This document shows positions 34,083 through 43,623 of a DNA stretch of 64,000 nucleotides, in pieces. The position numbers and the translations under genes are program-made. Position 1 is the stretch's first letter; the number at the start of each line of letters is the position of its first letter. Source of the DNA: Leucobacter sp. PH1c (GTDB taxonomy: Bacteria; Actinomycetota; Actinomycetes; Actinomycetales; Microbacteriaceae); NCBI RefSeq assembly GCF_000633415.1, contig NZ_AYMV01000028.1, forward strand, positions 1 to 64,000, given 5' to 3'. Below the pieces are notes generated by a model. It worked only from the letters and a program-made list of their open reading frames with translations. It was not told where the DNA came from and ran no database searches.

Positions 34083-36713
34083 TCACGCCTCGGGCAGCAG
34101 CCCGACCTCGCGCGCGCGGAGCACCGCGGCCTCGCGGCCCGAGACGCCGAGTTTGCGGTACACGCCGCGGAGGTGGAACTTCACGGTGTGCGGCGTGACG
34201 AACAGGGCTTCGGCCACCGCGGGCAGCGGGGCGTCGGTCGCCGCGACCGCCTCAAGCATGCGCTGCTCGGCCTCGGTGAGGGGCTCGTGCGGGGCGCAGC
34301 GCACCTCCTCCGGAAGCGCCGCGATGACGGGGGCGAGCTCGCGCACGGCGGGGTGCAGGCCCCTGCGCGCGAACGCTTCGAGCATCTCAAAGGGGATGAG
34401 TTCGAGCGCGCTGTAGGTCTCCTGCTTCCGGATCGCCTCGGCCGCCGTCGCGAAGTCGGCATCGGCTGCCTCGGGATCGCCGAGCGCTTCGAGCGCTGCG
34501 GCGCGCACCAGGCGCACGGCGAGCCGCACCCAGACCGTGAGCCGCGTCTCGAGCAGGGCCGTCGTGATCTCCTCCGCACGCTCGGGGTCGCCCGCGAGCA
34601 GTGCGAGCCGGGCGCGGCCGAGCCGCACGTCGGGCTGCTCCGCGGGGAGCGCGTCGAGCCGCGCGGCAGCGTCGCGGTAGTTCCCGACCGTCGCCATCGT
34701 CTGCGCGGCGTAGGCCTCGAGCACCACTCTCGTGCTTCCCGCGCGGGGGAAGAAGGTCTCGGACTCGCGGATGCGGGCGTCGACGCCCGCGACCGCGGCG
34801 AGGTTGCCCGCGCGGCCGCGCGTGATCTCCGCCTCCGCGAGCGCGAGATAGGGCCACTCGAGGATGTGGCCGCGCATCGGGTCGAGGCCGTCGAGGAGCC
34901 GTTCGAGGCCGCTCGTGTCGCGCTGCTCCGCGGCGATGAGGGCGCGGGCGACCTGCTCGTTGAGCGAGCCGACGGCGGTCTGCTCGGCGGGCACGAGCAG
35001 CGCGAGCTCTTCCGCCGCGCGGAGGTGGCCGCGGGCGCGACGCGTCTCGCCGTTGATCGCGGCGACGGCGGCGAGACCCGTCTGCGCGTGGTGCTGCTTC
35101 GCCGGGATCCCGAGCAGCTCGGCCCACTCGAGCGCCTGGTGGAAGGCCCGGCCCGCGAGATCCAGATCGCCCGCCGTGAGCGCCGCCGCGGCGACCGTCG
35201 AGTGGATGAACGGGAGCGCCCGGTGCAGCTGCGTCTCGTGCCTCGCGCCGCCGCCGACCGCCGCGTACTCGACCTCGAGCCGGTGCGCGAGATCCCGGGC
35301 GTGCGGCAGCAGCTCGGGGTGACCCTCCAGGCACTCGGCAGCGAGCAGCATCGCCTGCGCCGGGTAGAAGCGCTGCGGATCGCTCTCCTCGGGGCCGTCC
35401 CCGACGGCGGCGCGGAGCGCCGTGCGCAGGGCCGCCGCCTCCTCCGCGGTGACGTTGCCACGGTGGTTCTCGGCGAGCAGGTGGGCGCCGAGCAGGATCG
35501 GGAAGCGGTGGAGCTCTTCGAGCGGCACGCGGTGGAGCGGCTCGATCGCCTCGCAGTCGGGGCCGAGCTCCTCCGGGAAGACGGCCACGAGCGCGTGGCT
35601 CGCGTCCTCGAAGGCGCGGAGCGCGATGAGCGAGCGGATGCCGAAGGCGGGCTCGTCGTGGCTCACCTCGATCGCGTGCTGGTGCCGCAGCGCGCGGATC
35701 TCGTGCGACTCGAACTCGCGCCGCGCGCGCCACTCGAGCGACTGGGCGAAGCCCGGGTGGCAGCGGATGCGCGCGCCGCCCGGATACCACTGCCGCACGA
35801 CGAGGCCGAGCTCGGTCATGCTGTCCACGATCGCGGCGGTCTCCGCGTAGGGCAGCCCGATCGTCTCGCTCAAGAGCTCGACGCTGATGAGCTCGCAGAG
35901 CGCAGCGGCGTAGAGGGCGCGGAGGCCGAGCGGGGTGAGGGCGCGCTCCGCGTAGTCGAAGGCAAAGCGGTCCATGAGCGCGCGGAGATCGGTCTGGGTC
36001 GCGCCGCTCCCGATGGCGTGGAGCATGAGGCGCACGGCGTACGGCCAACCCGCGGCGTCCTCGTGCATGTCGTCGATGAGCCGCCCGCCCGTGATCCCGA
36101 GCCGCTCGGCGAGCTCGCGCACCTCCTCGCGGGAGAAGGCGAAGTAGTCGCCGCTCAGCAGCGCGACGGTGCTGCGGGCCGCGACGAGCGGACCGTCGAG
36201 CGCAGTGAAGCGGCGCGAGAGCACCGTGAGGAACAGCATGCTGCTGAGTTCGGGGAGCTCCGAGAGCTCGACGTCGAGCTGCGGCCGGGTGAGCCGCTGG
36301 AAGTCGTCGATCACGAGCATGGTGGGCGCCGTGAGCGCCGCCGCTTCGCGCTGCGCGGCGGCGCGCTCCTGGGCGACGATGAGTCGGCCCGCGCCGGACA
36401 CGGCGTGCTCGTCGCACACCTCGGCGCCCGCGAGTGCCTCGCGGATCGCCCGCCAGAGCTCGCCCGGTCCGCTGCCCGACTCGGAGGCGCGCACCCAGCG
36501 CACCCGCATCCCCGCGAGCGCCCGGCTGCGCACCCACTGGCTCGCGAGCACGGTCTTGCCCATACCGGCCGGCGCCGCGAAGAGCGTGATGGGCGCGATC
36601 CCGCCGCCGGGGAGCTCCGGGGGGAAGAGCCGCGGCCGGTCGAGGGCGGTGAAGCGCTGCTGGGGAATGGCCGCACCGGGGATCCCGATGCCGAGATTCT
36701 CAGGAGTGTGCAT
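34083..36713 (-). CDS. Large LuxR-family regulator (MalT/LAL type)
   Basis: An 876-residue ATP-dependent regulator from ATG 36713. The N-terminus holds the Walker A AAPAGMGKT (~46-54) and Walker B-like TMLVIDDFQR (~140). The long middle is rich in helical TPR-like repeats. The last ~65 residues are a LuxR helix-turn-helix (LTEAEQRMLEAVAATD, then LFVTPHTVKFHLRGVYRKLG). Such STAND proteins bind a signal and ATP, then activate promoters. No strong ribosome site precedes 36713. A 35-codon ORF with a good GGGAGAGAG site starts at 36807 and ends 14 nt inside this gene, so the start may depend on coupling; a TTG at 36830 is an alternative. It lies directly downstream of the pilus genes, which it may control. 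Confidence 0.88.
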   Translation of the reverse strand: MHTPENLGIGIPGAAIPQQRFTALDRPRLFPPELPGGGIAPITLFAAPAGMGKTVLASQWVRSRALAGMRVRWVRASESGSGPGELWRAIREALAGAEVCDEHAVSGAGRLIVAQERAAAQREAAALTAPTMLVIDDFQRLTRPQLDVELSELPELSSMLFLTVLSRRFTALDGPLVAARSTVALLSGDYFAFSREEVRELAERLGITGGRLIDDMHEDAAGWPYAVRLMLHAIGSGATQTDLRALMDRFAFDYAERALTPLGLRALYAAALCELISVELLSETIGLPYAETAAIVDSMTELGLVVRQWYPGGARIRCHPGFAQSLEWRARREFESHEIRALRHQHAIEVSHDEPAFGIRSLIALRAFEDASHALVAVFPEELGPDCEAIEPLHRVPLEELHRFPILLGAHLLAENHRGNVTAEEAAALRTALRAAVGDGPEESDPQRFYPAQAMLLAAECLEGHPELLPHARDLAHRLEVEYAAVGGGARHETQLHRALPFIHSTVAAAALTAGDLDLAGRAFHQALEWAELLGIPAKQHHAQTGLAAVAAINGETRRARGHLRAAEELALLVPAEQTAVGSLNEQVARALIAAEQRDTSGLERLLDGLDPMRGHILEWPYLALAEAEITRGRAGNLAAVAGVDARIRESETFFPRAGSTRVVLEAYAAQTMATVGNYRDAAARLDALPAEQPDVRLGRARLALLAGDPERAEEITTALLETRLTVWVRLAVRLVRAAALEALGDPEAADADFATAAEAIRKQETYSALELIPFEMLEAFARRGLHPAVRELAPVIAALPEEVRCAPHEPLTEAEQRMLEAVAATDAPLPAVAEALFVTPHTVKFHLRGVYRKLGVSGREAAVLRAREVGLLPEA

Positions 36714-36807
36714 GCGCGGCCCGCGCTCTCGGGGCGCGTCTCGTCTGCCGGAGGCGCGCCTGACGTCCCGGAGCGGCCGGACGGCCGCAGAGGAATCGAT
36801 CCTGCAT
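36700..36807 (-). CDS. Possible 35-aa upstream leader ORF
   Basis: ATG at 36807 with GGGAGAGAG 4 nt upstream. It encodes an Arg/Ala-rich peptide (MQDRFLCGRPAAPGRQ...) that stops inside the LuxR gene. The best ribosome site in this region belongs to this ORF, not to the LuxR start. It may be a translational-coupling leader or chance in GC-rich DNA. Confidence 0.3.
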   Translation of the reverse strand: MQDRFLCGRPAAPGRQARLRQTRRAPRARAAHAHS

Positions 36808-36833
36808 GTGCTCTCTCCCTGAATACGCAATCC

Positions 36834-36839
36834 AGACTA
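36834..36839 (-). promoter_or_regulatory. -10 box (TAGTCT) upstream of the LuxR regulator
   Basis: TAGTCT on the minus strand. Transcription would start near 36827, giving a ~20-nt leader before the 36807 ATG. Confidence 0.45.
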
Positions 36840-36871
36840 ACGCGGCACCTTCGGGGCTCCTGAATGCCTGC

Positions 36872-37831
36872 TCAGCGTTCCCCCTGAAGCCCGTCCGCCG
36901 GACGCGGCATCTCGGGATCCGCATCCCGAGACGCATCCCGCCGCTTCCGCTGCCAGAGCAGGGCGCCCGCGGTGAGCCCGGCTCCGCCGAGCAGGCCGAC
37001 GGCCCACCACGGGAAGCCCGCGCCGGCGTCGTCGCCGTCGAGCGCGCCCGCGGCGCCCTCCGGCGCCGGGATCCGCTCGCCGCGCACGAGCAGGCGATGG
37101 CTGTTCACCCCGATGGGCGCGCAGGTGATCAGCGTGACGAGGTCGCGATCCGCCTCGATCTTGAGCGACTGGGTGTCCGAGGGCAGCACGGTGTCCACCG
37201 CGCGCACCTCGTAGAAGTGCTTCTCTCCGAGCACCTCGACGGAGAAGACCTGGCCGACCTTCGCCCCGTCCACGAGCGGAGTGAAGAGGCGGGCATGGGC
37301 GAGCCCCGAGTGCGCCGTGAGCACCGAGTGCGTCGACGGCCCGCCCACGGGCAGCGAGGAGCCGTACAGGTGACCCGCGCCGCGCGAGATCACCTCGTCG
37401 GAGGTGCCGTGCGAGAGGGGCAGGGAGATCCCGAGCGCTGGGTAGCGCACGGCGCCGATCACGCCGCGGTCGCTCACCTGGAGGATCCGCTCGTAGGACT
37501 CGTAGGCCTCGTCCTGCTCCGCGTCGGTGACGGGAGCGCTCGAGTAGGGGTCGCGCAGGAGGCCCTGGGGCATGTGGGCGTTGTAGGCGTCGGCGAGCTG
37601 GAGCTCTGCGGCGCGCTCGGCCGGGGCGATCCCCTCGACGTCGGCGCGGTACCCCGTGATCTCGGAGTTGTGGTTCCGCGAAGAGAACCAGTCCGCGGCG
37701 ACGGGGTAGAGCAGGATCGCCAGCCCGACCGTGATGATGAGCAGCACGAGCGGGGCATCGCTGCGGCCGCGCCGCCCGCGGCCCCGGGTGGGGGCGGCGG
37801 GCGGCGCGGTCTCGGGTGCGGCGTGCGGCAC
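36872..37831 (-). CDS. Class C sortase (pilin polymerase)
   Basis: A 319-residue membrane transpeptidase that links pilin subunits through their LPxTG-type motifs. An N-terminal membrane segment (VLLIITVGLAILLYPVAADW, ~29-48) is followed by the catalytic His in VLTAHSGLA (~171), the catalytic Cys in TLITCAPIG (~236) and the Arg in SHRLLVRGER. A second hydrophobic segment near the C-terminus (WWAVGLLGGAGLTAGALLW) is the class C hallmark. It lies 22 nt downstream of the major pilin gene in the same operon. Confidence 0.93.
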   Translation of the reverse strand: MPHAAPETAPPAAPTRGRGRRGRSDAPLVLLIITVGLAILLYPVAADWFSSRNHNSEITGYRADVEGIAPAERAAELQLADAYNAHMPQGLLRDPYSSAPVTDAEQDEAYESYERILQVSDRGVIGAVRYPALGISLPLSHGTSDEVISRGAGHLYGSSLPVGGPSTHSVLTAHSGLAHARLFTPLVDGAKVGQVFSVEVLGEKHFYEVRAVDTVLPSDTQSLKIEADRDLVTLITCAPIGVNSHRLLVRGERIPAPEGAAGALDGDDAGAGFPWWAVGLLGGAGLTAGALLWQRKRRDASRDADPEMPRPADGLQGER

Positions 37832-37853
37832 GTGCGCTCCGATCGGCGGACGC

Positions 37854-39386
37854 CTAGGCGGCGCGGTCCGCGCGCTTCCGGCGGAGCATCAGCGCGACAC
37901 CGCCGCCGATCACGAGGAGACCGCCGATGGTGAACATCCACGTGCCAGCGGCGCCCGTGAGGGGCAGCTCGAAGCCGGCGTTGTGGGGAGCGTTCTCGAC
38001 CGTGACGACCTCAGCGGCGGTGCCGCCGGCCGTGACCGTGAACTCGATCGGTGCGGCGAGGAGCTCGAAGCCCTCGGGCGCGACAACCTCGACGACCCAG
38101 TAGGTGCGGAAGTCCTTCGCGTCGCCGATCGCCTTGCCGTCGACGAAGTCGCTGACGTGGAGCCCCGAGATGCGCACGAGCCCGTCCGCATCGGTCGTGA
38201 AGGTGTCCTCGCCGTTGATCGCGATGGGCTGCGCCGCGGCCGTGCCGGCCTGGCGGGCGGCGTCCTCGGATGCGAACACCTGGAACTGCGCGCCTGCGAG
38301 CTTCTTCGCGGCGTCCTTCGAGGAGACCTTGGAGATGACGATGTCGCCCCAGCGGCTCTCGACCACGGGGGTGGTGACGGGCCCGTCGGGATCGCCGGGC
38401 TTCGACTCGAAGGACTCCTTGTTCGGGAACACGACGGCCTGGTTCTTGATCACGCCGTCACCGACCGTGCCGTCGCCGAGCGAGACGACCGTGGTGGAGA
38501 GCACGACCTGGACGCGGGCCTCGGGGTTCTGCGCGGCGGCGCCGAGCTTCGCGAGGCCGGCGGGGGTGAAGTCGACCGTGACGGTGTTGTCCACGGTGCT
38601 CACGACGTAGTCGGTGCCCGCGGTGATCGCGGGGCCGTTCAGCAGCGAGACCCGGGCCTCGGCGAGGGCGAGGCGCGCGTCGAGCTGATCCACCACGCGG
38701 TAGCCCGAGGGGGCCGCGAAGGTGCCGTCCGCGTTCGCCGTGCGGGGCAGCTGCCCCGTGATGGTCCAGTTCACGGTGTCGCCGACCTTCGTCGCGTCCG
38801 CGTCCTGCACCGTCTTCTCGGCGGTGACGCTCGAGTTCTTCGGGTAGACGTGGATGTCGGTGATCCAGCTGCCGCGGTTCACCGGGTCGGTGAGGGGAAC
38901 GGTCACGAGGAAGGGGGCCGCCTTCGTGACGCCCGCGGGGGCCTGGGTCTCCTGCACGAGGTACAGGCCGATCGGGAGCCCGCCGAAGACCGCGTCTCCC
39001 GCGGCGTCGGTCACCTGCGTCTGCGCGGCGCCGAGCGTGACGGCTGCGCCGCCGGGGCCCGCGACGCGGCCGGTCGCCGCGTCGACGGAGTACTTCGTCG
39101 CGGCGATCCAGCCCGCGTTCTTGCTGAGGTCGAGCCCCTGCACCTGGCGCACCGAGAACGTCACGCCCGAGATCGGCGTGAGGCCCGCGGTGTCGCGGCG
39201 GAGGCCGTCCGCGGCCTCGGTCGCGGCGTCGGGCTGCTCGAACTTGTGGATGTTGATGCTGCCCGTGAGCCCGGATTCCGGGATCGTGGAGGGCGCAGCC
39301 TGCGCGGCGGTCGCGCCGCCGAGCGCGAGCAGCAGCGCCGTGGCTGCGGCTCCGATGCCGGCGAGAAGTCCTCGCTGTCGTTTCAT
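37854..39386 (-). CDS. LPxTG-anchored major pilin (SpaH/EbpB-like isopeptide pilin)
   Basis: A 510-residue pilus backbone subunit. It has a Sec signal peptide (residues 1-30, cleaved after AAQA), then Cna-B/SpaA-type domains. A pilin motif lies around WITDIHVYPKNSSV (~172-185), whose lysine would be the polymerisation site. A second domain ends with an E-box-like YWVVEVVAPEGFELL (~429-443). The C-terminus carries the sorting motif LPLTG, a hydrophobic segment and a RRKRADR tail. ATG 39386 after AAAGGAA. Polymerised by the sortase that follows. Confidence 0.93.
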   Translation of the reverse strand: MKRQRGLLAGIGAAATALLLALGGATAAQAAPSTIPESGLTGSINIHKFEQPDAATEAADGLRRDTAGLTPISGVTFSVRQVQGLDLSKNAGWIAATKYSVDAATGRVAGPGGAAVTLGAAQTQVTDAAGDAVFGGLPIGLYLVQETQAPAGVTKAAPFLVTVPLTDPVNRGSWITDIHVYPKNSSVTAEKTVQDADATKVGDTVNWTITGQLPRTANADGTFAAPSGYRVVDQLDARLALAEARVSLLNGPAITAGTDYVVSTVDNTVTVDFTPAGLAKLGAAAQNPEARVQVVLSTTVVSLGDGTVGDGVIKNQAVVFPNKESFESKPGDPDGPVTTPVVESRWGDIVISKVSSKDAAKKLAGAQFQVFASEDAARQAGTAAAQPIAINGEDTFTTDADGLVRISGLHVSDFVDGKAIGDAKDFRTYWVVEVVAPEGFELLAAPIEFTVTAGGTAAEVVTVENAPHNAGFELPLTGAAGTWMFTIGGLLVIGGGVALMLRRKRADRAA

Positions 39387-39432
39387 GGGGGTTCCTTTCG
39401 TGAACGTGTGAAAAATCTGGGGAGCGTGCGGG

Positions 39433-42400
39433 CTAGCGGGCGTGCGCCGCCAGCCGGCGCTGACGCAGCGAGCGCCGCAGCCACAGGGCCGCGCCGAGGG
39501 CGATCACCGCGCCGCCCGCGTAGAGCGTGAACGGCGGGGCCCCGCCCGACATGGGCAGCGGGAGCAGCTTCGGGTCGTAGACCTGCATGAGCCACCCGGT
39601 CGGCATCACGCAGACCGGTCCGCCCGAGCTCGGGAGCTGTGTGGGGGCGTCGCAGCGGTCGAGGAAGAAATCGCCCGGGCGGTCGGTCGCGGCGTTGAAC
39701 GAGCGGTCCGCCGCGATCCCGGGGCGGTAGACGCCGAGCTGGCCCTGGCCGAGCGGGAGCGCGGGATCAGCCGGCCCCACGTGGAACCGGATCGGCTCGG
39801 CGAGCAGCTGGTGCCCCTCGGCGGCCTTCGTCTCGACGAGGTAGTAGTCACCCTCGGGGAGGTTGCTCGCGTGCCACGATCCCACCGCCTGCCCGTCGGA
39901 GTCGTCGGTGTGGCGGAAGAACTCGGCGCAGGAGGGGTCCGTCCCGGCGTCGCACAGCGCCCGCGACGGGCCACCATTCGGCGTATCGCGGATCTCGAAC
40001 TCCACGTCCTGCAGGTTCCACTGCACGGAGCCCGGCTTGTCCGGGTTCGGCGCGGTCGAGTTCTTCTGGATGTGGAAGTAGCCGTCGCCCAGCTGGTGGC
40101 GGGTCTGGCACGTCGGATCCTGGGTCACATCGGTGCCCGTCGCGCAGGTGAGCGGCGGCACCGTCGTCGAGGTACCTGAGACGAAGTTGTCGAACACGGC
40201 AAGCGGCTCGGCCGCGACGGGGGCGCCGTCGCGGTGCCAGGCGCGCGTCGGATCCGCCGGGTCGGCGGGTGCGCCCACCTTGACGGCGTAGCTCACCTCG
40301 ATGCGCACGACGCCCTTCGGCACGTCAAACGACTTCGTGTCGAGCGTCCACGTGCCGCGGCGCGGGTCGTCCCCGGCCGCGCGGGCTCCGCTTGCGTTGT
40401 GCACGGGCGGCGTGACGACGGCGTACGGCAGCGAGTCGGGGGCGTCGGCCTTGCCCTCGGCGAGCGTCTCGGGCATCACGGCGCCGTTCTGGTCGACCTG
40501 CTGGCCCGCGGCGTTCAGGAAGCGCACGCCCTGCACCTTCGGGACGACGCGGGGGGCACCCGGATCCCAGGTGGCGACGCGCATCACCTCAGTGATGTCG
40601 TCCTCGAGCGTCACCCCCGTGAGCGGGGCGCCCGAGAAGTTGCGGAGCGCGACGGTGTAGTAGACATTGCCGCCCGTGTGCAGGGTCGCCTTGTTCGGCG
40701 GCTGCGCCGTCTTGCGCACGTCCCACGCGGGGATCGGGTGCTCGGTGCACGTCACGGGCTCGCCCGCGACGGGCGTGCACTCGCTCGGCGGGGTCTTCCC
40801 GGCCTTCGTGACGAAGTTGCGCAGCAGGTAGCCGCGGGGCTCCCCCGCCTCGGGCGCGCTCTGGCGCTGCTCGGCGCGCTCGGCGTCCGGCCGCACCTGC
40901 ACCGTGTAGGAGATGGTGCGCTGCTCGCCGGGCGGCACGGCGCCCGAGATGGCGAGCGTGCCGTTCTTGGCGTTGAACTCGCCCGTGATCCCCACGGGGG
41001 TCACGGGGGTCTTCCCGCCCGCGCCGGAACCCGTCCCGTAGCGGAGGCTCGCGGGATCGAATTCGGCGTCGTCGAGCACGTCGCCCAGGTGATCCACGTG
41101 GGCGACCTTCGCCCGGCCCGCGCCGGTGTTCGCGAACGTGACCGTGTAGGTCACTCGCTGCCCGGCGCGCACGGCGGAGCCGCTCTCCGGGTTCGAGGCC
41201 TTCGACACGACGAGGTTCGGGTGCAGCCCATCGTTCGTGATCGTGCAGATGAAGCTCGCGCCGTCGGAGCCCGCGGGGATCGTGAGATCCCAGGCGTGGG
41301 CCCGCACGCCGACCGTCTCGACCGGCTCCTGCTGCCCGTTCATGTCGCGCACGCAGGCGACGGAGCTCTCGTACATCTTGTCGTTCCCCGCGACCGGGAA
41401 TGCCTCGCGCACCTGGTAGGTCGTTCCGGCCGAGACCGGAACGGGGCCGATCTTCGCGTCCTGGATGCCCGTGGCGGAGCCGCTCGTCACCGTCTCGGAG
41501 AGGAGCGTGCTCCCCTGCGCGAGCTCGAGCCGGAACTGGTCCGTGTCCTCGACCCGGTCGTTCACGTTCTTCTGCACGGTGAGCGTGGGCGGCGTCGCGC
41601 ACGAGGCGAGGTCGACGAGCGTGGTCCCGGAGTTGGTAAAACCGTCGGCCAGGCGGGTGAAGGTGCCCGGATCGGCCACGACCTGCGTCTGTCCCTGCTC
41701 GGCGACGAGCTTGCCGCTGCCCGTGAAGGCGATCCCGTTGAAGCCGCTGCCGGTGAGCGGGTTCTGGACCTTGGCGACGTTGACCTTCGCATCGATCTGC
41801 GGGGGCCGCGCCGCGGCCACCGCGGCCGCGATCTGCGCCTGGCTCACGAGCCCCGTGAGCGCGGAGCCCGGGGTCGCGCTCCAGCCGCTGCCCGAGCCGT
41901 TCGAGCTCGCGACGAAGTGGAGGTTGCCGCTCGCGTCGAAGGCGAAATCGCCGTTGCTGCCCTGTACGCGCTTCGCGTCGGGGATCGACGCGGTGAGGAG
42001 CTTCTTCGGGGTCTCGGCGCCCGCCGCTGAGCGGAACACCTGCATCTCGATCGAGGAGCTCTTCAGCGCGTAGTAGCCGAAGTAGAAGTCCTCGGTCCCG
42101 GGGTCTACGGCGCCGGCGACGATCGTCCCCGCGCCCGTGCCCATCGAGATCGGCTCGCCGACCTTCACCACCCGGGTGCGGCCGTCGAGGCCGCGGCTCG
42201 CGCGGAACACCTGCGCGTTCACACCCGACTGGCCCGTGAAGAGGAAGTCGCCCGAACGGGTCATGCCGAGCGCGTTGACGCTCCAGCCCTGCAGCACGGC
42301 GTGCTGCGCGGCGATGACCTCGGCGTTCTTGGCCACGCGGTTGCGGCCGTCAACCTCGTACCGGAGGAAGGAGGCTCGGCCGCCGGACACGTCGTCGCGG

Positions 42401-43623
42401 TTGAGCGCGTAGAAGGTGTTCGCCTCGCAGGTGCCGAGCGGCTCGGGCTCGGGATCCGGATCGACGGGGTTGCGGCAGTCCGTCGTCTCGTCGCCGATGA
42501 ACGGGAAGTTGTGGAACTCGGCGCCGGCGCCGTTCTGCGTGAGATTACCCGCGACCCAGTAGCGGCCGTTCGCGCCCACGGCGGTCACGGTCGTCGCCGA
42601 GCCGGGGTTCGCGACGACGACCGAACCGGGCACCTGCGCGCCGGCGATCGTCACGGCGGTCGCCGCGGGGAAGGCCCACATGATCTGCGATGCGAGCTGT
42701 CCGAAGCGGGCGTCGCCCATATTGATCTGCTGCTTCTTCGCCCACACGCCCGCGATGTTCACCGTCGGGCGGTCGCCGGTGACCGTGATGATGATCGGGT
42801 GGCTCGGCTCGATGTTCTCGCCGAGGTTGAGCGACCAGGCCTGGCGGCCGAGGAGGGACGCGTCGACCTCGAAGAGGTGCCGCGTCGCTCCGGGGGCGCC
42901 CGTGAGCGTGAGGAAGCCGCCCGCCTCGACCTGCACGGTTCCCGCCGTGCCGTTCGCGCGGTTGCGGTCGATCGTGTCGCGGAGCGCCTGATGGTTGCCC
43001 TCGGCCCACTGGCTGAAGGCGGGGCTGCCGAGCGCGATATCGCGGCCGAGCTCGGTCGTCGTCGTGCTGCCGGCGTGCTGCATGGCGAGCGTCCCCGCTC
43101 CGCCGAGCGTCCCGCCGATCCTGGCGTGCACGGGCAGCGGCGCCGTGCTCGCGCCGTCGACGGTGCCCGTGAGCACCTCGACGTTGCGGTCGATCGTGAG
43201 GTTTCCGCCGACCCGCAGCACCGAGCCGTCGGCGGCGGGGATGAGCCCGGAGCCCGCTCCCACCCAGCCGAGGTTGAACTTCGTGCCGCTGGCGAAGCGC
43301 GCGTCTCCGCGCACGACGAGCTGGCCCTCGAGCTCGGCTCCGGCGCTCCGCGTGAAGTTCCCGCCGACGTAGACGCTGGCGTTCTGATCAGCGGGGAGGG
43401 GCTTGCTCGGGTTCGCGGGGTCGACCGATCCGACGCCGCCCGTCGGCACGCACGCGGTTGCCGAGCTCGGCGCGGCGAGCGGCACGGGCTCCTCGGCGCG
43501 CGCGGGCGCGACGATGCCGAGCGGCGCGACGGCGCCCGCGAGCACCGCCGCGGTGGCGAGCGCGGCGGTGACGCGGCGCGTCATCCAGTGCGGCACGCGC
43601 CCCTGCTTCGATCGTTTCTGCAT
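39433..43623 (-). CDS. Large LPxTG-anchored surface/tip protein with choice-of-anchor A domain
   Basis: A cell-surface protein of about 1396 residues from ATG 43623 (GTGGGGGAAGA directly upstream). Signal peptide ~1-46. The first ~330 residues match the 'choice-of-anchor A' beta-helical domain (VYVGGNFTRSAGAELEGQLV; NLTIDRNVEVLTG). Next comes a WD/propeller-like stretch, then DUF11-type repeats (VSKASNPESGSAVRAGQRVT), then a C-terminal SpaA/Cna-B-like domain (PEGDYYLVETKAAEGHQLL). It ends with the sorting motif LPMSG, a membrane segment and an Arg-rich tail. Being first in the operon before pilin and sortase, it is the likely pilus tip adhesin; the ligand is unknown. Confidence 0.88.
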   Translation of the reverse strand: MQKRSKQGRVPHWMTRRVTAALATAAVLAGAVAPLGIVAPARAEEPVPLAAPSSATACVPTGGVGSVDPANPSKPLPADQNASVYVGGNFTRSAGAELEGQLVVRGDARFASGTKFNLGWVGAGSGLIPAADGSVLRVGGNLTIDRNVEVLTGTVDGASTAPLPVHARIGGTLGGAGTLAMQHAGSTTTTELGRDIALGSPAFSQWAEGNHQALRDTIDRNRANGTAGTVQVEAGGFLTLTGAPGATRHLFEVDASLLGRQAWSLNLGENIEPSHPIIITVTGDRPTVNIAGVWAKKQQINMGDARFGQLASQIMWAFPAATAVTIAGAQVPGSVVVANPGSATTVTAVGANGRYWVAGNLTQNGAGAEFHNFPFIGDETTDCRNPVDPDPEPEPLGTCEANTFYALNRDDVSGGRASFLRYEVDGRNRVAKNAEVIAAQHAVLQGWSVNALGMTRSGDFLFTGQSGVNAQVFRASRGLDGRTRVVKVGEPISMGTGAGTIVAGAVDPGTEDFYFGYYALKSSSIEMQVFRSAAGAETPKKLLTASIPDAKRVQGSNGDFAFDASGNLHFVASSNGSGSGWSATPGSALTGLVSQAQIAAAVAAARPPQIDAKVNVAKVQNPLTGSGFNGIAFTGSGKLVAEQGQTQVVADPGTFTRLADGFTNSGTTLVDLASCATPPTLTVQKNVNDRVEDTDQFRLELAQGSTLLSETVTSGSATGIQDAKIGPVPVSAGTTYQVREAFPVAGNDKMYESSVACVRDMNGQQEPVETVGVRAHAWDLTIPAGSDGASFICTITNDGLHPNLVVSKASNPESGSAVRAGQRVTYTVTFANTGAGRAKVAHVDHLGDVLDDAEFDPASLRYGTGSGAGGKTPVTPVGITGEFNAKNGTLAISGAVPPGEQRTISYTVQVRPDAERAEQRQSAPEAGEPRGYLLRNFVTKAGKTPPSECTPVAGEPVTCTEHPIPAWDVRKTAQPPNKATLHTGGNVYYTVALRNFSGAPLTGVTLEDDITEVMRVATWDPGAPRVVPKVQGVRFLNAAGQQVDQNGAVMPETLAEGKADAPDSLPYAVVTPPVHNASGARAAGDDPRRGTWTLDTKSFDVPKGVVRIEVSYAVKVGAPADPADPTRAWHRDGAPVAAEPLAVFDNFVSGTSTTVPPLTCATGTDVTQDPTCQTRHQLGDGYFHIQKNSTAPNPDKPGSVQWNLQDVEFEIRDTPNGGPSRALCDAGTDPSCAEFFRHTDDSDGQAVGSWHASNLPEGDYYLVETKAAEGHQLLAEPIRFHVGPADPALPLGQGQLGVYRPGIAADRSFNAATDRPGDFFLDRCDAPTQLPSSGGPVCVMPTGWLMQVYDPKLLPLPMSGGAPPFTLYAGGAVIALGAALWLRRSLRQRRLAAHAR

